From contig OY855906.1 in NCBI GenBank assembly GCA_963693305.1, positions 30,114,626 through 30,178,625 of the forward strand: DNA of 64,000 bases, read 5' to 3'. Below the pieces are notes generated by a model. The model saw nothing but the letters and a program-made list of their open reading frames with translations. It searched no databases and was not told the origin of the DNA. This document shows, one piece after another, positions 12,403-26,196 of this stretch; positions within the stretch are counted from its first letter, which is position 1; every line of letters starts with the position of its first letter. Position numbers and translations under genes: made by a program. The stretch is from Meandrina meandrites. Taxonomy: Eukaryota > Cnidaria > Anthozoa > Scleractinia > Meandrinidae.

Positions 12403-15400
12403 AGCCAAAATGTTATCTCAAAGCGGGCGAATTTCGCGGATATTTATTTGCCGCGAATGCGTGACAGAAGTATGCGAAGCGGAACGGAATTGGCGCGGGA
12501 TATCCAGCTATCTGATTGGTCAAGAGCACGAGAACACGTCAAACTCGTTTTGTGGTCGAGCACGCCATCAACATGCAAAAATAGCTTTTTGATCGAATGG
12601 TCGTCTAGCTGTTTCTCGCTCCAAAACTTTTCAAGCTCGTCGTTTGTTAGACCCAGCGCCTTGTTTGGACGACCATCTTTACCTGACAGCCTTAGTTGCT
12701 TTCGTTTTGTGATTTTTCAAAGATCTTATCTTGAATGATGCTGTAATTCTTGCCATGTTGTCGTAGAAAGCGGTCGAAACTTCGTTGCAACGAAGTTAAA
12801 GTTCCTGGCTCGAACTCATCTCCGTTAAATTTTCTGACTTTGATGAAAAACTGGGCAAGGAGACTGTTCAGTTCCTCGGGAGGAATATCCTCCATTGGCC
12901 TTCTCTCGTTGATGGAGTTGCACCACCGAGTCCAAACACTGAGGTCAGTTTTCGTCTTCTTTGTTGTGTTGCTGTTTCTATTTTCTTCAATAAATGATGA
13001 AATTTCACTCTCGTTTACAGTCGTAACTGCTTTTCTTTGTTCGATTTATTTAATAAACTTGGATCAATACTCGCCAGCCATTCCGACTCTTCGTCGTCAG
13101 AAAAATAATTTAAATTGTCCGCCATTTTTTCGTAACTTCAATCCAATTCGTCGCTTGCGCGTTGCGCGAAACCTGTCTAACCAGTTCTCTGGAGTACAAA
13201 TATCGTGTGATATTTGTACTCGTTCTGGGCGTTATTTGTACTCTACGAAGCAGTGTTGGATAATAATGATTGTTATTATTATTTCAATCCGTGAGTAATT
13301 TTTCAGCCTTAACTGTTAACTGTTAACTGACTGACTGACTGACTGACTGACTGACTAACAGTAACAGTAACAGTAACAGTAACAGTAACAGTAACAGTAA
13401 CAGTAACAGTATATCTTTATTGTGCCTTACTCTCCAGAAGGAGGTATTGGTCTAGTTACAATAAAGGTTATATATCAACTAATAAACAACGAAAATACAA
13501 TACACACTGATACGATAGCAATTGAACTATTAATTATTTATCTACTAATTAATTATACTTTTGATTTAAAATGTCCTTTCTTTTCTGAAACATTAGATAT
13601 GTATATTTAGCAATAATTTTGGAGGTATTGTTATTATCCAATTTAAGTAAGTACATTAATTTATCTTGATCAGTTAAATTGACAAAATGAGACACAGTTT
13701 GAATTGTGAGATGATGGAATAGAGCTCCTTTCTGATGTTGTCATACCCTTTGCAATACATCAGAAAGTGTCGTTCGTCTTCTATATGGTTTTCTTTGCAT
13801 ACTAAACACTTTCGTTCTTCAACTGGTATAGATGCTCCTGTATTTTCATATTTTCCAGTTTTTATGCGTAGAGAATAATACTTATTCGATGTGCTGGATT
13901 TCTAACTGTCGTGAGATATTCTTCTAACTGATAATTCTTTTTTATTTCGTCGTGTGTAAATTTTTGTCTAGAGTTGTCTGATGTGCTATTTCGGAGCTTC
14001 AACCAATTTTGGAAGTAGTGTCTTTTTAACTGTTGCTTAATTTTAAAACGAGCATTCCTGGTCTGTTGCTGAGTGGATACTTCATGCTCGGAATAATTTC
14101 GTATTGTTTCGTCATTATTTAAAATATTAAAGAATGGACTATGATTTTTTTGTATATACAGAAATGCTTTATATAATAGGGGATTGTTTGTTTGTTTTAA
14201 CCTCTGCCAATAACAGAAAAGTGACGCTTTTATGTCTATTGATAAAGGGTATCGACCAAGTTCTGCTCTGCAAGCTATGTTCTCTGCATACCATGGGACA
14301 TTTAATGCTTGGTTGCAAAATTTAATGTGAACTTGCTCAATTGTACTTTTGTCAAAATGGGTTTTGTATTCATAATATTTCACAGCCATACAAACGTATG
14401 GGTTTAGCAAGGGCATCGAAAAGTTTATTTTATATTACAATTGCTGATGAATCAATGTTGGAAAGCAAACTTTTTTAACTATCGGGATAGCTTTAGTAGC
14501 CTTTTTACTGAGAATTTCTCTTGCATATGTGTAACGTCCAGATGATGTCATTTCTATCCCTAGATATGTTTGTTTGTCGACAATTTTTAAAGTTTCATTT
14601 TCGTTTTTTAAATCTATTTTGTTCTTGTTTTGTCATTTCTACTAAATATGATAATGTTGGATTTTTGAGTGTTTACTTTAAGCTTCCATTTTTGAGTGTG
14701 TTTATGGATTACATCAAGTGACTGTTGCAATCCTTCTGGAGAATGGACTGACTGACTGACTGACTGACTGACTGACTGACTGACTGACTGGCTGACTGAC
14801 TGACTGACTGACTGACTGACTGACTGACTGACTGACTGACTGACTGACTGCCTGCCTGCCTGCCTGACTGACTGACTGACTGACTGACTGACTGACTGAC
14901 TGACTGACTGACTGACTGACTGACTGACTGACTGACTGACTGACTGACTGACTGACTGCCTGCCTGCCTGCCTGCCTGCCTGACTGACTGACTGACTGAC
15001 TGACTGACTGACTGACTGACTGACTGACTGACTGACTGATTTAATTAATTTGGCAATTATTTGTACCCAATTCAACTTTTCTGAGACTAAATTGTCAATT
15101 AGCTTTGAATTTCGATTGTGAATTTACTTTGAGTTCAGTTCTCCCTAACTACTCAGGGCTTGTTGCATACCAGATGCCTCAAGGTAACGCGAGAGGGGGA
15201 AAGTATAACTTCAAAGATTGGGGTTATGATGGTCTTACCAAAAATCACTTTCTATCCTCTGGCCTTGGAATGCTCACTGATGGTAATCTAGCTCCTGAAG
15301 ACTACATAGCCAGTGGTGGATTAGGTTGGATTGGTTGGAGTGTTAAAGATACTCCTGCTCCTTATGTCATTTTTGAGTTTATGGAAACTAGAATCTTTCG

Positions 15401-18400
15401 TTCAGTGATCATCCACTGCAACATCAGGGATCGGACGAAAATTAATTTGTTCTCCAAAGTTGTAGTGGAATTCAACGTAGATGTTGTTTCTTTTGATGCT
15501 AACCTCACCCATAAACCAGAGGCTGTTTCCAGTGGATTGCGTTGGATGAACTACAACGTTACCATTAACCTGTGTCAGCACATAGGGAAACTTGTGAGGT
15601 TAAATTTTACCTATGGAGGAGACTGGATATTAATCAGTGAGGTCACATTCAGTTCAGGAAGTGCAATTTTTTAAGCTACAGACTTGAAATACTTTGTGCT
15701 AAATTTTTGCATTTAAAATGCTACTTCTACCCATTACAAACCTAGTCCTATTCAGAACAGGCTTCATTTGTATGGCGTGTGGTGCATTCCGAAATATAAG
15801 TCTTTCACAGCCAAAGGGTCAATTTTGACATAACGTGACACGAGAAACACGTCATAAATTCCTGCCATCCGTCATCTGCCGCAATAATTTTAAAATGATA
15901 AGTGCATCACTGTTCAGTATTTACTTTAAAATACCGGAATGAAAAACAAACTAAGAGTAAATTTGGTTTTAGAACTTAAGAATCTCATTTAGTCGGAGCA
16001 TTAAAGAGGACAATAAATGATAAATCTCAAAATATGGGTAAATATGTCAAATATGCCAGAGTCACGTAACACCAAAATGATCCTGGGTAAAGCTAGAAAA
16101 TTTGGTCATTAAGGTCGCGAGGGACACATTAGGTTCATTATTATGCATTTATTTAAAGCGTATGCACGAAATGCAACGACTGACATCGACAAGTGACGAA
16201 CCATTCTTGAGTGAATAAGATAATTATGCTAAAATATGGCGCGTGATTTGAAGTGTTGACGTGTGGCACGAATCCTGTAAGCAAAATGTTTACTCAAACG
16301 TAACATGTAATAAATCGGCTCTGAAAATAGATATCCTTGTTTCAATGATTTATAAATCAAAGATTAGAAGTAAAAAATTAGAGTAAATGCATTACAATTC
16401 ATTAGTAAAGGCGTTCTCTTTGAAAACGCATTGTTCTTTTCTGACATAATAATTACCTCCCTTGGCACTCGTGTTTCAATCGGAAAACCTTCAGGGCGCG
16501 AAGTTAAATTTAGCCAGTGGAACGAAAACGAACGAAAACCTTCTGTAATCACTCAGAAAAACAGCAAGATCGAGCAAATTAATCCTTACGTTCAGAACAG
16601 TAATGTGGGCTCAAATCTTAGTTAAGTCGAGAAAATAAAAAGTAGGAGTGTACGCTCAAAATGCCACAATCCTCAGGCATCGATCACAGCAAACGAAGAG
16701 TCAAAACAAACTCGTGGAAGTGATTTCCCCTGTCAACTTCATCTCCTTCTTTCTTTGAACAAATTCTGTGCTCTTTACTCATTAGTCATTTAGCCGCCGT
16801 GAATCAGATAATTGAATTTCGTCTCAAAACTCGCTTATGCAATTGTCTACCTGATGCACGCTTTCTAGTTTTCAATTGAAAATAACTATCTGTTTTCTGA
16901 GATTCGGCTTTTCTCAATAAGGACACTTTGTGATGCTTATCATAAAGAGCGTATATACCATAGTGGTCATCCTGGACATATCTGCTATCTCAATAAGAGT
17001 CTCTATGTTTGTGCGCACTTTTTGCATAAGAATAAAGATACTTTAAATACTTACATATGTAAAATATCTACTACAATCTTATTAGCACTTAGTATACAAT
17101 GTACTGTAATGTAAAAGGTGACGTTCATTGTAATAAAGAAAAAAATATGGTAAAAAAAATAGTGCGCACTTTTGCAATGTCACCCTTTCAGTGTCAACGC
17201 TCAGAGTGCCGAGTTAAATAAAGTTTTCAACCGACTTGTCAGAGTCAGTCTAGAAGAAGATACTAAATTTGGTTTGTTGTCTTGGCAACAAAGTATAAGT
17301 CTAGAAATTGTAAGAATATGAGCTCTGTCTCCAAAAAAGGGTTTTCTCTTATACTCCCAAAAATTAAATTAGCCCCAAAGGTGCTCATAGGTGCTTACTG
17401 TATCACGTTTTCGTACTTTGTATTGTGGTGTTGCTCTACATAAGAAGACATTATTCTTGCTTTTATTTTCAGAGTCATTTGAAAGCGATTCCCATCCAGA
17501 ACCCAACTGCAATCCTTCTACTGCAGACGAACGTAAGAATAAATAAGCATTATTCTGAGCATTTTAGTGACCTCTTTTGGTAGAGTGAGCACTGTAGCAA
17601 AAATATTTTAGTCAGCAAAACAAAGCAAAATATTGTACAACTGCATACACGCCACACAATATTAATCCAATCAGTTGAGTTGAAGTTATGGACTGATTTG
17701 AATTTTCAAAATTGATTTTTTTCACTTGAAACGAAGAATAAAAATTGCCATTCAGAATAATTTCACTTCGCTATTGTTGGGATGGACAAGCTTTAAAACG
17801 AAACAGCACTGTAAAACACCAAAGGAGCTTGGTTTGTTATTTAAATTCTCTTAAAACACTTCCCACCGCAACACCCTCCAACATTAAGAGGACAAAGAAA
17901 GCGATACCAAAACACGAACTTAACATCTTACCTTGTTTTACTTAATGTACTTTCTTGAGCGACGGACAGAGTTTTTCTTTAATCTCTGCCCCTGTCTTTT
18001 ACGCAGGGCAGGCGTCCCTCTGTAATTTACATTTTAGTTATTTTAATACGTTTAGTTCCTCATGCTAAATGCGAGTTATCCCGCGTGCTCACCAGAAAAC
18101 AAAATCCTAGCTCCAGTGTACCTGAAAATCATATCACCATTTGCTGGGTTAATGACAGCTTTGGTCGCTTCTGTTGCCTACTACATCGTCTTCAAAAGGT
18201 AAGTACTTTTGTACGGTAATATCGCTCGCTAGTGACATGTTGAATCATTTCATCTTTCACATTTCATTACCGAGCTTAAAAGTTACCATCTTTCTTTATT
18301 TATCACTACACGATCCTAGCAATATGCAGGGCGCTTGTCACATATGAACCTAGTAAATGGCAATTGCTCAATGGGTGTTACTAATACCGGGAACGGGGAA

Positions 18401-21400
18401 ACGGGAAACGGGAAACGGGAAACGGGAAAGGGAGTCTGGTAACGAGTGCACAGCGGAAATCCGTAAAAGAATTCAAAATGGCGGAATCACGGAAAAGGGT
18501 CTGGGAACTAATTTTGAGCACTCGATCATGAGCGTTGACTATGGGATCAGTTTCTCTCGGATGTGATTTATGCAGCGTAAACAGTAGTCTAAATGTGACT
18601 CAAGACAGCAAGGGACTGCCAATAATATTGACCGATAGTGCTGCCAACGTAGATCAAAAGAGGAAGAAACATAGCAAGCACGAAACACGTGATGTGCTGG
18701 CGAGTGCTCGTATGAAGAACATTATCCAAGAAGGAAAATGCTATTTACGACAAAGAAAAGTAATTTCAACCTGGGTTGGTAAACCTTATATCTTTCGTAT
18801 TATTTTAGAATGTGTTTTAAGCTCTTCTAAGGGCCTTCCAAAGATGACAATATTAGTTGACTTAAGATGAAATAATGTCAATGTTTCATTTCTCTACTGT
18901 TTACTATTTTCCTCGATACAAAAATATATAATGCAGCTTGTATTTCCTGATGTTACTTTGGGTTATCTGTTGGGTTAGTAGGAAGAAAATTTGTAATTAT
19001 TAAGCAGATCTTCACATGCAATTATTTGATAGCACTGCCTTATTTGTGTTAGCTCCATCCATTATCTACATCCCTGACAACGATGTTGGGCTCTACAAAC
19101 GCTTACATTTTTTAGATACTTTAGAAAAGCAAGTCGTCTAATTACACTGCAAAAGGCGACTTAGGGTTAAAAATAATCTAATTAAGTAACAGTAAGCATT
19201 TACCTTTATCAGTAAGCTACATATTTACTCTATTTCCGTGTTTTCGTCCACCATTTTGAATTCTTATAAGGATTACCGGTCTGCACTCGTTCCCAGACTC
19301 CCGTTCCCGGTTCCCCGATTCCCGTTCCCCGTTCCTGGTATTAGTAACACCCCTTGCTTACCATGAGTTCTCCCAGCTCAGTGGATAGAGCGCCCAGCCG
19401 GTGTTTGGGAGATCATGGGTTCGATTCGCGTTGGGGACTCAGATTTTTTCTTTGTCCCACGCTCACGACATGTTGAATAGTTCATCTTTCACACTTTCTC
19501 TTTGTTGGCAAAATTAAACTCAGGTTGAAGAAGCTAGTTTAAAATATGAATATGTATGATGATGACTTGCGATCATTGTTTCAGGTAGCAGGGTTTCGTT
19601 ACGAATCCCAGACCTCATTCTCTTGTGATATCCGTAGCTAATAGCAACTGTCCTAAATTAACGTAGTTAAAATTTTTTCCATGGAGTTCGTCTTCTTCAT
19701 TATCATACCATCTTCATCCTCGGTGGATTTCTATCCTTATAGAGCGACATTTTAGAAGTAATAATAATAATAATTCTCATCGCGCCTAAGAGGCACATAA
19801 GGCTGCGACCAGAGATTTCCATTGCTCCCTTTCCATGGCTGCCTTCTCAAGTTCTTTCCACGTCTTCCCAGCTGTTTTCATTTCTGCCTCGATCGTCCTC
19901 CTCCAAGTCTCTCGTGGACGTCCTCTCTTCCTTCTTCCACTATCCGGTGTCCACCTTAATGCTGTTCGTGTTATGCTATCTCGGTCTTTCCTGATAACAT
20001 GCCCAAGCCATCTCCATCTTCTTTGCTTTACTACCGTGGTGATGTCCCGTTGTCCTGTCCTTTGATAGAGTTCCTTGTTTGTGATCTTCTGGGGCCAGTA
20101 TATCCTGCATATCTTTCTCAGGCATGAAGTGTGGAAACCTGACAGTCTCTGGCTGTCTCTTTGGGTAACCCTCCAGCATTCTGCACCATACAGTAGTACT
20201 GACAAGACACTGCTGTTATAGATCTTTATCTTGGTTTTTTCACTGATGTTTGGCGACCTCCATACTTTATTCAGTTGGACAAATGATGATTTGGCCTCCT
20301 GGAGACGGTTGGTGATGTCTTTGACCGTGGCATTGCTTTTGCTCATGACACTCCCCAGGTAGGTAAATTCCTCTACTTCCTCCAAATCTTCATTCTCCAA
20401 TTCCACTGGTAATGGTGTATCTGTAAGCTGCATTGTCTTGGTCTTCTTCCTACTGATGTTCAGGCCCAGTTGTTTGGCAGTTACCGAGAGGTCTGATGTT
20501 TTTCGCTGTAATTGATCTCTAGTAGAAGACACAAGTGCCAGATCGTCAGCGAAGTCTAGATCTTCCAGTAAAGACGTCAGTGTCCATCTGATGCCACGTC
20601 TTTTGTTGCCTATTGTCTTACGCATTATCCAGTCAATGGCTACTAAAAATAACATAGGAGACAGGACGCAACCTTGGCGCACCCCGCTCCTGACACTGAA
20701 CCAGTCTGTTACCTTCTTCTTATGGATAACACTGCAAGTGAAGTTGTTGTAGAAAAGTTTGATGATGCTGACAATCTTCTCTGGGCACCCATAGGCTAGC
20801 AGGATCTTCCATAAGGTGTCTCTATGGATGCTGTCAAAGGCCTTTTCCAGATCTATGAAATTCACGTGTACCTTGGTGTTCCACTCGATACACTGCTCAA
20901 AAATATTCCGGAGCGTGAAAATGTGGTCTATGCACCCCACTCCTGGTCTAAAGCCTGCCTGCTCTTTTCTTAAGATGGTGTCGATGGCATCACTGAGTCT
21001 CATATGAATGATCTTACAAAAGATCTTGCTTGGTACCGAGAGGAGTGTTACTCCTCGCCAGTTCGTGCATTGTGTCCTATCCCCCTTCTTGGGGAGTTTA
21101 ACGATCAGTCCCCTGCACCAGTCTTCAGGTATGGTCTCGGCATTCCAGATTTTATGGAATAAGTCATATAACCAATCTGTTGCAAAGCGGATGTCAGTTT
21201 TCAGTACTTCTGCTGTGATGTTGTCTATTCCAGGTGCCTTATTGTTCTTCAGACTCTTAATTGCTTTTAAAATCTCATTCTTTGTTGGTGGAAAGCAGTC
21301 GATGTTCAACTTGTCTCCTAAGGGCTGTGCTATACAAGCCCGCTCTGCTGGATCTGGTCTGTTAAGGACCTCTCTAAAGTGCTCTGCCCATCGTTGTAGC

Positions 21401-24400
21401 TGTTTATCCTCGATTGTGATTCTCTTCCCATCCTTGTCTTTCACAGCATCGCATTCTCCCTGGAATTTTCCAGAGAGCTCCCTTGTTATCCTATACAACT
21501 CACTTTGTTCCCCTCTACTTGAAGCTTCTTCAGCTTGGGAAGCTAAGTTCTCATAGTGCCTTCTCTTGTCCTTTCGTAAATTCTTTCTAACCTCTCTATT
21601 AGTCAATGTGTACTCTATTGAAAGTTTCTCTCTTAGTCTCTGTGATCTTGTAGCCCCTTTCTTTTCCTTGATCTCTCTACGCTTGTCGATTAGGGACCAA
21701 GTCTCAGCCCTTATCTAGTTCTTATCTCTTTTCCTTTTCTTCCCTAGCACACATTCACAAGCGTGTAAATAACTCTCCTTTGCTATCTTCCATGTTGATT
21801 CTGCATCCCTTTCTGCCTCCTCATCAACATTACTTAGAGCCTCATATTTATTTTTTACAGCTATAGCTATTTAACAGCTATTTTAGAAGTAGGGAAGTAA
21901 AAAAAAATGATTGTTGAATGTTCAACATATTCTGTCTGTTTTTTATTCAAATAGAAGGCACCATCACGATAAAGCAAGGCGAGATAATGAAGTGCCAATA
22001 ACGAATGAGTCGGGGAACAGGGTCTACGAAGGTAATCTTAGCAAGTAATCTTTAGATGTTTGTCATGATAACAAGCATGTATTACAATATTAACTAGACG
22101 CTCTAAGAGCGTTCACTCGGGCTTCGTATCGAGCGTTTTGGCCTCGCATATGGTCAAAACTGAGCTATCCTATCGAAACGACATGATAATTGCGTTTAAA
22201 TTCTTCGCAGCCTGAAACAAACAATGATTGCTACACTTTCTATTACTTTTACTATTATAAAAATACTTCGTTATAATTATTTTCGGAAGGAATGTAGTAC
22301 TTATCGATCGAAACCTTCAAAACAAAACGTCACAACTGAGACGAAGGTCGCCGTGAAAGAATGCGTATCAGATAACAATCACGTCTCAAATCCAAAGACA
22401 TTGTTACTGCTTCGAAAACCTAAAAATCCTAACGTGAGCTGAACAAATATAAGCAATCGAACGAAACTTTGTTTCACATTAAATTTGTGCTATTTACGCT
22501 AAAGCAATCAATAAATTTAAGCAGATGGCTTTTGCAGTCAAATCTTTTCACTTGATAACTAAGCGATCCATCCATCCAAATTGGTAGCAATAGTGAAGTC
22601 TTGAAAAGCAGGATGAGTCCGTAAACAAGTGTGTCAATTTCATACAAAATACATACGTTATGCATACCAGACACATGGCCTCGTTGCCGTCATAAATCCT
22701 TCGCCAGCGAGGTTTTAGCACTCTGCAATTCACAATCTTCCACATTGGAGCCACCTGGAAATTGATTGGTGTTTCTTCTCTATTTTCCGTGCTCAAAAGG
22801 AAAAACAACATGGCCATTGACGATCGTGGAGATCGGTCCGAACTCGAGGAAACGGCGACTGTCGATGAACCAACCCGAGGTCCATCGAAAGTTAATTGAT
22901 TAATTGATCGCAACGGTAAATCGACTGCATTATTCGTGATCTTATTGGCTCCCGAAGTTCCCACTCTCATCCCCAGTTTCCGCGGTCCACGCAAGCAACG
23001 CCTGGGACCATGATCCCCCCTCCCCCCCCCCCCCCCCCCCCCTTTTTGGCGACGAAAACGCAAGCAGTTTTTGAACTCGGCGACGCCCGAGTAGCAAGCA
23101 TTATAGTGTTACACCAATACAAAATACGGAACAACAGCCTGCAAAAGCTATACCGGATGTTATAGAAAGTTTAAAGCAGATCTCATCGAAGGTTAAGTCC
23201 GGAAGTTACCTCTTTGGTTTTCTTAAGAGTTATGATTTCGCTTATTCATAAAAGTCATTCGCTTATTCATAAAAGTTATTATTGTCATTACCATTATCAT
23301 TAATATTATTACAAGGCATTTAATGAGTGACATAATTTATTTATTTTCACTGACTCCAAATCTACGCACACAATGCAAACTTTTCAAACGCCTCAAAATG
23401 GAAGCTTATTTGAAAAACTTACCGAACTTAAAAGCTGAGATCTACTGAAATCTGCAATCGTCCTTCGTTTCGGCTTTCGCCTCCCATGCCATGGCCAGCT
23501 TGAAAATGAATGTTACTATGGCGACTCACCTGTGCCGTTCTCTCGAAAGATTACTCGACTTGAAGGCATACGCAGCCACGAATATACCCTTTCGACTGTA
23601 CAGAAAACTTCTACCACTATTCAGTATAAAGGCAGAAAGACAAAATCATCCAAAACAATTCACAAAATGACTTCAATCCGTCCCGATCGCGATGAGTCGG
23701 CTGTGTCCGCGTAATACGAGCCTCGGTTTGGTTATGGGACTGCCAACTACGTCATGTCTGATGATGACATCTGAATGCGAAAAATTCACATCTATTCTAA
23801 CCATGAAGGACTCAAAATGCTGAAAAACTGTCAACGCCATTAAAAAAGCATACATTTAAAGCTCATAGCAATTGTTCCCTTTATTCTAGGTTTAAAATTT
23901 GTTGAACAGGAAGCAATCAAACTTTTTAAGTGCAAATTTCACCGGAATATTTTTAAGGGAAAATAATAATGGTCCTTTTCAAGACTTCCATCGAAATATC
24001 TACAACTTGGATGAAAATTAGTTCAGCTTCATGGAGTAAAATGTCAGTAGTTTTTCGATAGTTTTTAAGCCATTTAAAAACTGCCCCGTGTTCTGATCAG
24101 GTGACAGGTGACGTCACAACCACAAGGTTTACATAGAAGCTATCTTCATAAGAATATGTGGCAGCATGCAACTTTTTAATACTCTACGCTTCAACTAAGG
24201 GAAGATATATTTTAAGGCCAAGTCTCCCACTTTCACGGCCATGTGTATAGCCCCCTTTATTTTGAAATGCCAGGATTCAAGTGGTCATTTTTAAATACCC
24301 TTCCAAAAGTCATCATTTGGGGGAGCAGGGATAGCTCAGTGGTGAGAGCACTCATTTCGCACCATATGTCCCGGGATAGATTTCTGGACCCGGCGTCGTT

Positions 24401-26156
24401 TGTGGGTTGTGTTTAATGTTGGTTCTTCTCCCTGCTCCGAGGGGTTTTCTCGGAGTTCTTCGGCTTTCCTCCCTCCACAAAAACCAACACTTTAAAGTCC
24501 AATTCGATCGGGAATTCGAGGGCCACAGGTTTGTCAGTCACAAGATAATTCAACCATTCATTCATTCCTTTATAGTCTTGTGACTGAAAAACCTGTGGCC
24601 CTAGAATTCCCAGAGCTAGTAGACACCGGCCGGACGAAAAACCGACGCGAAAAAAGCCAGACCCATCATCAGCCCCAAAACACGACCAGAGCCACATTGA
24701 TAGTTAGATTACCAGTAATAAGATTCCACTGTAATTACCAAGAAACAGCCAACAGCTATTTAGAATCCTTGGGTCTCGTTAGCTCGGCGAAGTTAATGGG
24801 GAGATATCAACCCACGAAAGATGCATGGAAGTAAAACTAGGATATTTGAAAAACAAAAACAAAAGAACGCAGGCCACGTGATTAATGTTTGAAAATTGCA
24901 CTACGAAGTAACGAAATTAAGTGCTAGATAACGTGATGAAAATTTCAAAAACCAAAAGTCATGACGGTATTTTCAGTATCTACCTAACTCTTTATTTGTT
25001 ATTTTGTGTACCCGCCCATCTCAAGATATTCCAATGCTGCCCATAGCTGAAGATTCCGTGACTGAAAGTCCCGCGACTGAAGGTCCGGTGGCTGAAGATC
25101 CGGGGACTGAAGATCCCGTGGCTGACGATAACAACATTTCGGATGGTTTTGAACTTGACCGTGACCAATTAACGGTAGTTATGTTACTGGGGACCGGTAA
25201 TTTTGGTCAAGTGTCCAAAGCATTATACGAAGCTTCGCGATTGGATGTAGCAGTTAAGTCCCTAAAAGGTAATGATGTTACTTCTTTTTTTTCGTTTTCT
25301 CTTAATCAGCTGTGAAAAATCTATAAATTTCATTTATTAGCATTATAGGTCTCATTCTGTCTGTTTTGTCGGTCATTGGTGGCTTTAAACAACTGTTTAG
25401 TTGCTTGAAAAGCATTAGAAAGCTAATGAGTTGTAGAGCAGGCAAACCTAAACTTTTCATCCAAGTTGTAGCCTTATAGAGTTTTCATAACAGTTATTGC
25501 ACAGAATAATTGTTTTGCCGGGGTAAATTGAAACATATAGTATGCAGCATATGATGGCGGCGATAAAATACAGCAGGAAATATGTGAAAATGACATGGCT
25601 TGTGACAATTGTAGAGACACGTTCATCCGGGACATTATAAATTTTATAAAAATGCTTTATTTCCGAAACGAAGCACTGAATCGATAACAAAATGATAAAA
25701 AAAGATGAATGATTTTTTTAATATCTACAATACAGCTACTTCGAGAAAGGTTGTCGGAAAAAGCGCACGCGACAATCCCGATAGGTATTGCTGGTAGTTC
25801 ACTGTTACTTTACTTCAGCATTTCAGGGAAATCTGAAAAAAATAGCCACGAGACGCCATGGTAGTATGCTTGCGAGTGCTAAAATTGAAAGCAACAAAAG
25901 CAGGTTCGACAACCACAGTATCAGGAACAGTGTAATGATCATATTATGCCAATTACCTTTAGGGATTGTCGCGTGCACTTTCTTTCCGACAACCTTTCTC
26001 GAAATAGTTGTATGTGAAAAGAATTGGTTTGCAGGATAAACACTTTAGATTTTGGAATTTTGATGAGGTAAGATCAAACTTGTATTTTATCTTTAATCAT
26101 GTGTACAGCGCCTTTCGGCTTTAGTATGTGCGCTTTATTAACAGTAATAATGGTTA

Positions 26157-26196
<40 letters not shown>

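Noticed and set aside
14614..15075. Minus-strand frame rich in SVSQ repeats (also 40820-41473)
   Set aside because: It is the translation of GACT tetranucleotide arrays; only its last about 40 residues are LINE-derived.
18535..18870. 111-codon plus-strand frame
   Set aside because: Lies wholly within the inverted-repeat element at 18373-19353 and matches no transposase I recognise.
22548..23063. 171-codon minus-strand frame with a glycine run
   Set aside because: The glycines come from a C run; the rest has no recognised motif or splice support.
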